In this document: one piece after another, positions 27,108 through 35,472 of the stretch
How the letters are laid out: the number at the start of each line of letters is the position of its first letter
How positions within the stretch are numbered: the stretch's first letter is position 1
Assembly (NCBI RefSeq): GCF_000011365.1
Contig: NC_004463.1
Location: 3,272,001-3,336,000 of the forward strand
Reading direction: 5' to 3'
DNA length: 64,000 nt
Source of the DNA: Bradyrhizobium diazoefficiens USDA 110
Lineage (GTDB): Bacteria; Pseudomonadota; Alphaproteobacteria; Rhizobiales; Xanthobacteraceae
Notes under the pieces: model-generated
Databases searched by the model: none
Told to the model about the DNA's origin: nothing
Seen by the model: only the letters and a program-made list of their open reading frames with translations
Translations under genes and position numbers: made by a program

Positions 27108-28097
27108 TCAGTCTTCGCGACTGGCAAGCTTGCGATAGACCGCGAAATCGTCAAGCGCCGGCGCCTCGCCACGCCGGACGTTGGAATTGATGTCGGGCCC
27201 GATAACCAGCGATGTGCCGAGACCGGCATAGATGTATCGCGCGCCGAATGCCTTCTTCAGCGCCGCAAACGTCGGTTCACCCGTGCAGTGACCGGGGGCA
27301 ATGTTCTCGACCCGGAACTTGTCCTTGAGGGCGATCACGATCTTCTCGATGGCGTCGTCGGTGGCAACCACAAGGTGGAAGCCGCCGGCAACGAGATGAA
27401 TCTTCGGATTGATGACTGTTGCGGCCTCTACGATGCGTTCGATTCCGGGATGCGAACAGCCGACCACGAGAACCACACCATCCGGCGTGTTCACGGCAAG
27501 AGAAAGTTCCTTGAGTTCCTTCGTCCCGGGAAGATCGGAGATCAGAGCGATCAGGGTGATGCCCGGCATGATCTCCGTCGTCTGATCGATCAATTGGAAG
27601 TTGGCAGTGGGCCAGGCGGTGCCGAACTCCATGATTTTCGGCGGTTTGCCGCTGTAGTATCGCATCTCCTCGGGCAGGGAGTCGTCCTTGCGATAGAACG
27701 TCGAGGGGAGCGATGAACCGTAGATGCCAAATCCTTCCTTGGGTGCGTAAATCGTGATCTTCGGGTTCACACTCAGGACATGGCTCAATCCAGCCATGTG
27801 ATCGGCGTGACGATGGGAGAGAACGACGAAATCGAGCGTGGTAAGATCAACCCCCTTCGCCTTGACATTCTTCTCGAAGATCTCGGCGTTATCTCCAGTG
27901 TCAAAGAGAATGCGCTTTCCTGCGACTTCCACCAGCGCAGAGAAACCCCAGTCCTTTGTCATTGCTGGATCAGCGCCGAACGCGTCATACAAGATCGTAA
28001 TCCTGCCAGTCGGCTCAGCTGCGATGGTGGCCGGAGAGATCGCCGTTGTGGCGCACATCGAAAGGGCGGCGATGAAAATCCATCTTGCGAATTTCAT
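27108..28097 (-). CDS. exported MBL-fold metallohydrolase
   Basis: A 329-residue protein with a signal peptide (MKFARWIFIAALSMCATTAISPATIAA, in two pieces: basic start, hydrophobic core). The mature part is a metallo-beta-lactamase fold: LFDTGDNAEIF, VLSHRHADHMAGL (HxHxDH zinc motif), VVGCSHPGIERIVEAA and IAPGHCTGEP. It resembles the group annotated as ribofuranosylaminobenzene 5'-phosphate synthase-like, but a periplasmic location argues against that reaction. It is transcribed toward the acyl-CoA dehydrogenase gene and has no close partner. Confidence 0.82.
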   Translation of the reverse strand: MKFARWIFIAALSMCATTAISPATIAAEPTGRITILYDAFGADPAMTKDWGFSALVEVAGKRILFDTGDNAEIFEKNVKAKGVDLTTLDFVVLSHRHADHMAGLSHVLSVNPKITIYAPKEGFGIYGSSLPSTFYRKDDSLPEEMRYYSGKPPKIMEFGTAWPTANFQLIDQTTEIMPGITLIALISDLPGTKELKELSLAVNTPDGVVLVVGCSHPGIERIVEAATVINPKIHLVAGGFHLVVATDDAIEKIVIALKDKFRVENIAPGHCTGEPTFAALKKAFGARYIYAGLGTSLVIGPDINSNVRRGEAPALDDFAVYRKLASRED

Positions 28098-28316
28098 GGT
28101 CGTGCCTCCTCTTCGGTTGGGATGGGCCGAAACAGTACTCCTGTAGCTTGGCTGCGGCGCATTGCGTGCGCGGGGCCTCCGCCTGACGACGGTTTCGGCC
28201 TAATGCGTTATCTTCGGATGCTATCGACCAACCAGCAACACGATATTTGCACGCTAAAGACTTAACCCTTTCGGCGACTCCAAAGCTGGGAGCGCGTCAA
28301 TACCTCCAGGTCGTCG

Positions 28317-28512
28317 CGATGTCGTTGTTTGTATGTGTGCGGTTGTTTGCCTGCGCGATCTCTTTGATCTTGGAGCTGGACGATCCCTTCGCGGGACTCT
28401 TCGGGATTGCAAGCTCGATACTGCGCACTTTTACCGCCGTACTCGTGCGGTCGCGCGTCGCTCTCGTCGGTCATTCTGCTGACGCAATCCCTGTCTTAGA
28501 CGGCGAGAATTA
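28317..28512 (+). pseudogene. remnant of a DUF4239-type membrane protein
   Basis: Within a gap of 578 bp between the MBL-fold and RlpA-like genes, one frame encodes MSLFVCVRLFACAISLILEL followed by DDPFAGLFGIASSILR. This matches the last transmembrane helix and the conserved 'PF.GL..(I/V)S' tail of DUF4239 (bestrophin-like) proteins. Only this C-terminal piece remains, without a ribosome site. The base composition is less GC-rich than the flanks. I judge it a decayed fragment. The rest of the gap (28098-28316, 28513-28675) shows no gene. Confidence 0.45.
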
Positions 28513-28675
28513 AAACACTCCGTGGGACCGCTCTGGTTCCCACAACGGTTCCGTAGCCAGGGGTTGGCTTCGAATCCGCAAAAGATTGGCGCAAGTTCCT
28601 GAACGCTTCAGCGTTCGCTTGTCCATGTCTTGCGGCATCCGGAACCGGACGATCGAGAAAATCAAAGGAGATATA

Positions 28676-29167
28676 ATGGTGTTCCGCTCGAGCGCCGCAA
28701 TTTGCGGCGCCGTGGTTGCGCTTGCCGTTTCTGTTACCGTTGCTCGAAGTGAAACGGGTGGAGCTCACTCAAGCGCTATCGTCAATGCCGCCTCTGGGGA
28801 TGCGATCGTTGGCGCAGCATCCATGTACAATCCGTTCAAGCCCGGCAAGGAGGAGGGCGGCCCAAGCACAGCCTCGGGCGAGCGTTATGATCCCTCGCTG
28901 TGGACGGCTGCCATCAAGACGAGTTTGCGTCAGAAATTTGGTGGGGTCCAATTTGGCGCTCGGCCGAAATATGCTCTCGTCGAGGCCGCAGGCAAGAAGG
29001 TCATCGTCAAGATAAACGACGTGGGGCCGCTCAGGCCTGGCCGCATCATTGATCTCAATGAGCGGACTATGCGCCATTTCGATCCGAGCCTGGAGCTCGG
29101 GGTCATTCCCGACGTAACAGTGAGGCCGCTTTCCGGCGACGATTGGATTCCCGGACCGGTTGGCTGA
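28676..29167 (+). CDS. secreted RlpA-like double-psi beta-barrel protein
   Basis: A 163-residue protein from the ATG at 28676 with a strong AAAGGAG site 5 nt upstream. A signal peptide covers about residues 1-25 (MVFRSSAAICGAVVALAVS). The mature part is RlpA-like: GAASMYNPFKPG, EGGPSTASGERYDPSLWTAAI, VIVKINDVGPLRPGRIIDLNERTM, where the Asp of NDVGP is the conserved DPBB acid. RlpA proteins act on or bind denuded peptidoglycan. There is no SPOR domain and no lipobox Cys, so this is a small soluble periplasmic version. Codon use is less GC-biased than that of the neighbours. Confidence 0.82.
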   Translation: MVFRSSAAICGAVVALAVSVTVARSETGGAHSSAIVNAASGDAIVGAASMYNPFKPGKEEGGPSTASGERYDPSLWTAAIKTSLRQKFGGVQFGARPKYALVEAAGKKVIVKINDVGPLRPGRIIDLNERTMRHFDPSLELGVIPDVTVRPLSGDDWIPGPVG

Positions 29168-29410
29168 ACAAAGAGGCAGAGCACAGCAGTTCGGGACGGA
29201 AGGGTACGGTTCGGCGAACTGCACCGCCGCCATGGTGACATCATGCCGGTGTTTTGCCCGACCAGTCAAATCGACTTCGTAAAATCCGCACAGTGTCGCG
29301 CCGCCGGCCAAGCTATTGAAAAAACTGTCCCCGGCTACTGTGCATGGGGTTGTTTTCGCGTTTTTTGTCTGGGGCATGCCCCCGCCGGCTTCACGGCGGC
29401 GAACGCGCCG

Positions 29411-31141
29411 CTATCCCGCCCTGGCGGCGCGGGCATCCGACCGCAGGTTCTGGAAGAACTTCTCCACCTCGCGCGACAGCGTCTCCGCGGTCGCGGTCAG
29501 GCTGCTCGCCGCGGTCAGCACGGAGGATGCCGCCGTATCGGTCTCGCCGATGGCGTCGCGCAGCGAGGTGATGTTGGCGACCAGCGTCTCGTTGCCCTGG
29601 GCGGCGCTTTGCGCGTTGGAGGAGATCTCGCGCGTCGCCTGGTCCTGCTGGCCGACGGCGCCGGCGATCGCCGAGGTGACCTCGTTGATCTCGCGCACCG
29701 CGCCGCCGATCTCGCGCACGGCATCGACCGCGTTGCGGGTGGAGGCCTGGATCATGGAGACGTTCTCACCGATCTCGGCGGTCGCCTTGGCGGTCTGGCC
29801 TGCGAGCGCTTTCACTTCGTGCGCGACAACGGCAAAGCCGCGGCCGGCGTCGCCGGCGCGGGCGGCCTCGATGGTGGCGTTGAGCGCTAGCAGATTGGTC
29901 TGCTCTGCGATCGCCTGGATCAGGTTGAGCACGCCGTCGATGCGCTGGGTGGCGGCGGCGAGGCTCTCGATCTCCGAGATCGATTTCTCGGTGCGCTGGC
30001 CGGTCTGCTCGACCGCGCCGGCGCTCTGCCGGACCTGCCGGCCGATCTCTTCGACGGAGGCCGACAGCTCCTCGGCCGCGCCTGCGACCGCCGTGACATT
30101 GTGCGAGGCCTGCTGGCTGGCGTTTGCGGCCATGCCGGCCCGGTTGCTTGCATCCGCGGTGACGCGCGTGATGGTCTGCGCGGTCTCGCGCATGACCGAG
30201 GCGTTGTCGCCGAGGCCGCGCATGATCGCGCCGATCGCGTCGCGAAACTCCTCGACGGATTGTTCGATATGGCGGGCGCGCTGCTCGCGCGCGGCGGAAT
30301 CCTGCGAGACCTGCGAGGCGAGGTTGCGGTTGCGCCCCATCGCGTCCTGGAAGATCTGGATCGCGCGGGCCAGCCCGCCGATCTCGTCGGCGCGGTTGCC
30401 GTACGGCACCACGACGTTCTCGGCGCCATCGGCGACCTGCTTGATGGTGGCGGTGATCGAGGCGAGCGGCCGGGCGATCGAGCGGGCGATGATGACGATG
30501 CCGATCACGACGAGCGCCAGCGCCACGCCGGCAAGGCTGGTCAGGACGAAGGACAGGGTGCGATTGGTCTCGGTCTGCCGGGCGATCTGTTTGCCGCGCT
30601 CGGCATAGACCTTGGACAGCGCCTCGAGATCCTTGTTCAGCGCCGAGCGCACGGCGCGGTTGGCGTCGTTGTCGCCCCATTCGCGGCCCGCGGCCGCATT
30701 GATTTCGACGCCGCGGCGGACCAGCTCCTTGCGAAACTCGACGAACTGCTCGATGCGCTTCCTGAAGGTGGCGAACTGCTCGGCATCGTCGTCCCTGACG
30801 ATGGTTTCCCAGCGCTTCACGACGTCGAGGATCTGCGCGTTGAACTTGAGCAGGCCCTCGCCGTATTTCTTCACGACGGCAGGCTCCGTCGACATGTAGA
30901 CGCCGCGCGATTCCATCACCACCGCATAGACCAGCGAGTTGACGCGCTCGACGTTCAGCGCGGCCGCGTTCGCCGTCTCGATCGCGCTGGTCAGGTCGGC
31001 GCTGCGGCGGCTGTTGTAGTCGGACAGCATCGCAATCGCCGCCGTGAGCAGTGCGAACAGCGCGAAGATCGCATAGAGCTTGGTGGCAAGCGTGAAGCGG
31101 CCGGCCAGGCCGGCGGCATTCCCAGATTGGTCGATGGTCAT
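29411..31141 (-). CDS. methyl-accepting chemotaxis protein with periplasmic domain
   Basis: A 576-residue transmembrane chemoreceptor. Transmembrane helix 1 is at about residues 20-42 ([19 protein letters not shown]) and helix 2 at about 193-216 ([20 protein letters not shown]). The periplasmic region between them is helical, four-helix-bundle-like. A HAMP domain follows ([19 protein letters not shown]), then a methyl-accepting coiled coil with the signalling tip [26 protein letters not shown]. The C-terminus is [10 protein letters not shown] without a CheR-binding pentapeptide. The ligand is unknown. The gene is divergent from eutB (212 nt apart), so it might respond to a compound related to that locus; this is speculative. 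Confidence 0.9.
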   Translation of the reverse strand: MTIDQSGNAAGLAGRFTLATKLYAIFALFALLTAAIAMLSDYNSRRSADLTSAIETANAAALNVERVNSLVYAVVMESRGVYMSTEPAVVKKYGEGLLKFNAQILDVVKRWETIVRDDDAEQFATFRKRIEQFVEFRKELVRRGVEINAAAGREWGDNDANRAVRSALNKDLEALSKVYAERGKQIARQTETNRTLSFVLTSLAGVALALVVIGIVIIARSIARPLASITATIKQVADGAENVVVPYGNRADEIGGLARAIQIFQDAMGRNRNLASQVSQDSAAREQRARHIEQSVEEFRDAIGAIMRGLGDNASVMRETAQTITRVTADASNRAGMAANASQQASHNVTAVAGAAEELSASVEEIGRQVRQSAGAVEQTGQRTEKSISEIESLAAATQRIDGVLNLIQAIAEQTNLLALNATIEAARAGDAGRGFAVVAHEVKALAGQTAKATAEIGENVSMIQASTRNAVDAVREIGGAVREINEVTSAIAGAVGQQDQATREISSNAQSAAQGNETLVANITSLRDAIGETDTAASSVLTAASSLTATAETLSREVEKFFQNLRSDARAARAG

Positions 31142-31319
31142 GGTTTTCAGGGGCCCGAATGGCCTGAGGCGGCCGGTGAGCGCGGTCGTGTAAAAATCTA
31201 TGCAAAACTATGCAGAACGAAGATGGACGCGGCGTTAACGCGCCTTTGTCCTTGGTCGAAAGAAAGGTAAGTTATTTCAGCGTCTTGATCCGAAGGTATA
31301 GTTTCAGGATAGTCCTGGA

Positions 31320-31350
31320 GTCGGCCTTTGGCCGACGAACCCCGGAGGGG
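31320..31350 (+). promoter_or_regulatory. leader hairpin and ribosome site of eutB
   Basis: GTCGGCC (31320-31326) and GGCCGAC (31330-31336) form a tight hairpin with a TTT loop, directly followed by CGGAGGGG (31343-31350), which fixes the TTG start at 31354. The hairpin could mask or expose the ribosome site. I see no cobalamin-riboswitch box in the leader. Confidence 0.45.
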
Positions 31351-31353
31351 ACC

Positions 31354-32736
31354 TTGGTCTATCGCCATACCATCGACGCCACGACCTATGCCTTCCCGGA
31401 TCTGCGCGACCTGCTCGCCAAGGCGACGCCGCCGCGCTCCGGCGACCGGCTGGCCGGAATTGCCGCTGCCAGCGCCGAGCAGATGATCGCGGCGCGGATG
31501 GCGCTCGCGGATGTTCCGCTCGGACAGTTCTTGCAGGAAGCGCTCATCCCCTACGAGACCGACGAGGTCACCCGCCTCGTCATCGACAGCCATGACGCAA
31601 GGGCCTTTGCGCCGGTGGCCTCGCTCACGGTCGGCGCCTTCCGCGACTGGCTGCTGTCGGACGCAGCGACGCCCGAGATCCTGCGCAAGCTCGCCCCCGG
31701 CATCACGCCGGAAATGGCGGCCGCGGTCTCGAAACTGATGCGCAACCAGGATTTGATCCTGGCGGCGCGGAAATGCGAGGTGACCACCGCCTTCCGCAAC
31801 ACCATCGGGCTGAAGGGCCGGATGAGCACGCGGCTCCAGCCCAACCATCCGTTCGACGATGCCAGGGGCATCACCGCCTCGATCCTCGACGGCATCCTGC
31901 TGGGGGCCGGCGATGCCTGCATCGGCATCAATCCCGCCAGCGACGACCCGACCGTCATCGCCCAATTGCTGCGCCTGCTCGACGAGATCATCGCGCGGCT
32001 GAAGCTTCCGACGCAAGGCTGCGTGCTCACCCATGTCACGACGACGCTGTCGCTGATCGGGCAGGGCGTGCCGGTCGACCTCGTCTTCCAGTCGGTCGCC
32101 GGCACCGAGGCCGCCAACCGTAGCTTTGGCGTCGATCTCGACTTGCTCCGGGAGGCGCAGGAGGCCGGGCGGTCGCAGCGGCGCGGCACGGTCGGGCAGA
32201 ACGTGATGTATTTCGAGACCGGCCAGGGTTCGGCGCTGTCCGCCAATGCCCATCACGGCGTCGACCAGCAGACCTGCGAGGCGCGCGCCTATGCGGTCGC
32301 ACGCGCCTATGCCCCGCTGCTGGTCAACAGCGTGGTCGGCTTCATCGGCCCGGAATATCTCTACGACGGCAAGGAAATCATCCGGGCGGGGCTGGAGGAT
32401 CATTTTTGCGGCAAGCTGCTCGGCCTGCCGCTCGGGGTCGACATCTGCTACACCAACCACGCCGAGGCAGACCAGGACGACATGGATAACCTGCTGACGC
32501 TGCTCGCCGCCGCCGGCGTCACCTTCATCATGGGCGTCCCCGGCGCCGACGACGTCATGCTGAATTACCAGTCTACGTCTTTTCACGACGCGCTCTATGT
32601 CCGCGACGTCTTCGGTTTGCGCCGCGCGCCGGAATTCGACGACTGGCTGGCGCAGTCGGGCATCGTGGGCGCCGATTTCCGCCTTGCCGGCGATGCAGGC
32701 CTGCTGCCCGATTTTGCCTCCCGGCTGATCGCCTGA
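31354..32736 (+). CDS. eutB: ethanolamine ammonia-lyase large subunit
   Basis: A 460-residue EutB from a TTG start placed by the strong CGGAGGGG site 4 nt upstream; longer in-frame starts would add unrelated residues. Together with EutC and adenosylcobalamin it converts ethanolamine to acetaldehyde and ammonia. Characteristic segments are GDRLAGIAAASAEQMIAARMAL, LKGRMSTRLQPNHPFDD, INPASDDP, HVTTTLSLIGQG and FETGQGSALSANAHHG. The partner eutC lies downstream, but the hopanoid methylase gene hpnP is inserted between the two. No microcompartment or other eut genes are present, so this is the minimal lyase form. Confidence 0.92.
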   Translation: MVYRHTIDATTYAFPDLRDLLAKATPPRSGDRLAGIAAASAEQMIAARMALADVPLGQFLQEALIPYETDEVTRLVIDSHDARAFAPVASLTVGAFRDWLLSDAATPEILRKLAPGITPEMAAAVSKLMRNQDLILAARKCEVTTAFRNTIGLKGRMSTRLQPNHPFDDARGITASILDGILLGAGDACIGINPASDDPTVIAQLLRLLDEIIARLKLPTQGCVLTHVTTTLSLIGQGVPVDLVFQSVAGTEAANRSFGVDLDLLREAQEAGRSQRRGTVGQNVMYFETGQGSALSANAHHGVDQQTCEARAYAVARAYAPLLVNSVVGFIGPEYLYDGKEIIRAGLEDHFCGKLLGLPLGVDICYTNHAEADQDDMDNLLTLLAAAGVTFIMGVPGADDVMLNYQSTSFHDALYVRDVFGLRRAPEFDDWLAQSGIVGADFRLAGDAGLLPDFASRLIA

Positions 32737-32888
32737 GGTGAGGGAGGCGCCAGCTCGCCCCCGGAAACCATTGGCCGCTCTCGGAATTAAGCTCACGCCA
32801 CAATATTGAGAAATTCCGGCGACAGCATTACGCTATGTGTCTGGCTGGCAATTTCCGCAACCAGGTCGAGCGTGGCGGGGGAGCTTTG

Positions 32889-34475
32889 ATGCGAGCTGAA
32901 AGCAACGGTACGTCGCGGCGGATTCTTTGCGTGTTTCCGCGTTACACGTCGTCGTTCGGTACGTTCGAGCATTCCTATCCGCTGACCGATGGCGTCCGCG
33001 CCTTCATGCCGCCGCAGGGGCTTTTGCTGCTGGCGGCCTATCTGCCCGAGGACTGGCAGGTCAAATTCGTCGACGAGAACCTGCGCCGCACCACGAAAGA
33101 GGAGTTCGGCTGGGCGGAAGTCGTCTTCGTCAGCGGCATGCACATCCAGCGCCAGCAGATGAACGACATCTGCCGCCGCGCCCATGAATTCGATCTCCCG
33201 GTTGCGCTCGGCGGGCCCTCCGTCAGCGCCTGCCCGGATTATTATCCGTCCTTCGACTATCTGCATGTCGGCGAGCTCGGCGACGCCACCAACCAGCTGA
33301 TCGAGATTCTGTCGCGCGACATCTCGCGCCCCGAGACCCAGGTGGTGCTGACCACCAAGGACCGGGTGCCGATGACGGAGTTTCCGATCCCGGCCTACGA
33401 GCTTGCCGACGTGAAGAAATACTTCCTCGGTAGCATCCAGTATTCAAGCGGGTGTCCCTATCAGTGCGAGTTCTGCGACATCCCCGGCCTCTACGGCCGC
33501 AACCCGCGCATCAAGTCGCCGGAGCAGATCATCGCCGAGCTCGATCGCCTGCGCGAATGCGGCATGACCGACACGGTCTATTTCGTCGACGACAATTTCA
33601 TCGGCAATCGCAAGGCGGCGATGGATCTGCTGCCGCATCTGATCGAATGGCAGAAGAAGACCGGCTACGTGGTGCGGCTCGCCTGCGAGGCGACGCTCAA
33701 CATCGCCAAGCGCCCCGAGATCCTGGAGAAGATGCGCGAGGCCTATTTCATCACCATCTTCTGCGGAATCGAGACGCCCGATCCCGATGCGCTGAAGGCG
33801 ATGCACAAGGACCACAACATGATGGTCCCGATCCTGGAGGGCGTGCGCACCATCAACTCCTACGGCATGGAGGTGGTGTCCGGCATCATCATGGGGCTCG
33901 ACACCGACAAGCCGAACACTTCGGAGGCGCTGCTCGCCTTTGTCGAGGAGTCCCGGATTCCGCTGCTCACGATCAACCTGCTCCAGGCGCTGCCGAAGAC
34001 GCCGCTGTGGGACCGTCTGGAGCGGGAAGGGCGCCTGATCGAGGACGACGGCCGCGATTCCAACGTCGACTTCCTGTTGCCCTATGACGACGTCGTCGCA
34101 TCCTGGAAGCACGCCATGGGCGTCGCCTACGAGCCCGAGAAGGTGTTCGCGCGCTTCCAGTATCAATGCGACCACGTTTATCCTCATCGTCTCAAGATGC
34201 CGGTGGCGGACGAGATGAAGACCTGGCCCAACATCAGGCGCGGTCTCGTCATGCTGCGCAACATCTTCTGGAAGGTCGGCGTGCTCGGCGACTACAGGCG
34301 CGTGTTCTGGAAGTTCGCGTTGGGTCGCATCAAGCGCGGCGACCTCGAAGGCCTGATCGGCTGCACCCTGATCGCGCACCATCTCATCACCTTTGCCCGC
34401 GCGGCCTCCAGCGGCAAGCAGAACGCCTCGAACTATTCGATCCGGCTGCGCGAGGCTTCCGTTCCCGCCGAATGA
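32889..34475 (+). CDS. hpnP: hopanoid C-2 methylase (B12-binding radical SAM)
   Basis: 528 residues from the ATG at 32889, preceded by GGGGGAG; a frame extension to 32835 lacks a good site. The N-terminal ~150 residues are a cobalamin-binding domain (FMPPQGLLLLAAYLP, VVFVSGMHIQRQQMNDI, LPVALGGPSVSA). The radical-SAM core follows with the [4Fe-4S] motif Cys189-x3-Cys193-x2-Cys196 (GCPYQCEFCDIPG), and a C-terminal region ends near residue 528. The enzyme methylates hopanoids at C-2 using SAM and cobalamin. The length matches known HpnP as I recall it. It lies between eutB and eutC, only 6 nt ahead of eutC, and close to the hpn cluster. No EcfG-type promoter was visible in the 152 nt upstream. 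Confidence 0.9.
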   Translation: MRAESNGTSRRILCVFPRYTSSFGTFEHSYPLTDGVRAFMPPQGLLLLAAYLPEDWQVKFVDENLRRTTKEEFGWAEVVFVSGMHIQRQQMNDICRRAHEFDLPVALGGPSVSACPDYYPSFDYLHVGELGDATNQLIEILSRDISRPETQVVLTTKDRVPMTEFPIPAYELADVKKYFLGSIQYSSGCPYQCEFCDIPGLYGRNPRIKSPEQIIAELDRLRECGMTDTVYFVDDNFIGNRKAAMDLLPHLIEWQKKTGYVVRLACEATLNIAKRPEILEKMREAYFITIFCGIETPDPDALKAMHKDHNMMVPILEGVRTINSYGMEVVSGIIMGLDTDKPNTSEALLAFVEESRIPLLTINLLQALPKTPLWDRLEREGRLIEDDGRDSNVDFLLPYDDVVASWKHAMGVAYEPEKVFARFQYQCDHVYPHRLKMPVADEMKTWPNIRRGLVMLRNIFWKVGVLGDYRRVFWKFALGRIKRGDLEGLIGCTLIAHHLITFARAASSGKQNASNYSIRLREASVPAE

Positions 34476-34481
34476 CGCAAC

Positions 34482-35267
34482 ATGTCTGATCCGGCCGTCC
34501 CGCGCCGCCCGACCCTCGATCTGCGGTCGTTCACGCCTGCGCGCGTTGCGCTCGGCCGCAGCGGCGCAAGCGTGCCGACACGCGCGCTGCTCGACTTCAC
34601 GCTGGACCACGCCCGGGCCCGCGATGCCGTGCATGCAGTCTTCGACGTACCGCGGCTGCTCGCGGATCTCGGTGCGCTCGGCCTCGCCGTCACCGAGGCG
34701 AGGAGCCGGGCGGCCGACCGCAGGGACTATCTGCGCCGGCCGGATCTGGGGCGGCAGCTTGATGCCGGCTCAATCGAGGCTCTGGCGCGAATTGCCTCAA
34801 GGCCATGCCAGCTTGCGATCGTGATCGGCGACGGCCTGTCGGCGGCGGCGGTCCACGCCCATGCGGTGGCGCTGGTGACGCGCCTGCTGCCGCTGCTCGC
34901 AGCCGACGATGCTGTCGCGCTCGGCCATGTTGTCGTCGCCTCCGGCGCGCGCGTCGCGCTCGGCGACCAGATCGGCGCCATTCTCGGCGCGCGCATGGTC
35001 GTGACGCTGATCGGCGAGCGACCCGGCCTGTCCGCGCCCGACAGCCTCGGCGCCTATCTGACCTTCGCGCCGACGCCGGGCCGCACCGATGCCGAGCGCA
35101 ATTGCGTGTCGAACATCCACCACGCTGGGTTGAGCAATGACGAGGCCGCCTTCAAGATCGCCTGGCTCCTCCGGGAGGGGCTGGCAAGGGAGGTCACCGG
35201 CGTCGCGCTGAAAGACGAGAGCGCGGACCGGGCGCCGCGTCGAATTGGCACGTCCTTGCCCGAATAA
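34482..35267 (+). CDS. eutC: ethanolamine ammonia-lyase small subunit
   Basis: A 261-residue EutC with the family motifs [58 protein letters not shown], and [18 protein letters not shown] near the cobalamin site, with [10 protein letters not shown] near the end. It completes the lyase made with eutB. The start is 6 nt after the hpnP stop, so translation of eutC probably depends on the hpnP message. This makes hpnP and eutC a single transcription unit even if eutB has its own promoter. Confidence 0.92.
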   Translation: MSDPAVPRRPTLDLRSFTPARVALGRSGASVPTRALLDFTLDHARARDAVHAVFDVPRLLADLGALGLAVTEARSRAADRRDYLRRPDLGRQLDAGSIEALARIASRPCQLAIVIGDGLSAAAVHAHAVALVTRLLPLLAADDAVALGHVVVASGARVALGDQIGAILGARMVVTLIGERPGLSAPDSLGAYLTFAPTPGRTDAERNCVSNIHHAGLSNDEAAFKIAWLLREGLAREVTGVALKDESADRAPRRIGTSLPE

Positions 35268-35472
35268 CGGGCATTCCGGCAAAATCGCTACAGCTTGATC
35301 GATTTGGCCACACTTCGCCTGCTTGCGAGGGAGGCTATGGACCTGCTAAACCCCTCGCGGCGATTTTCCGCGCATTTTCAAGGGGCAAGCCTCCCATTGG
35401 TATGGCGTTTTCAAGCCGTTCGCGGAGCGCAATAAGCTCACAGACCGAGCCGATTTAGGAACTGGATAAGGC

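Noticed and set aside
29359..29400. GGGGCATGCCCC hairpin as terminator of the chemoreceptor gene
   Set aside because: On the minus strand the stem is followed by A residues, not a T-run; on the plus strand the T-run precedes it.
31142..31353. Possible cobalamin riboswitch before eutB
   Set aside because: No B12-box-like conserved core was found and the leader is short; only a simple hairpin is visible.
31198..32796. 532-codon minus-strand frame opposite eutB
   Set aside because: It is antisense to a well-recognised enzyme; no family signal was seen.
32737..32888. EcfG promoter expected before hpnP
   Set aside because: GGAAA and GGAAT stretches occur but neither has a CGTT at the right distance.
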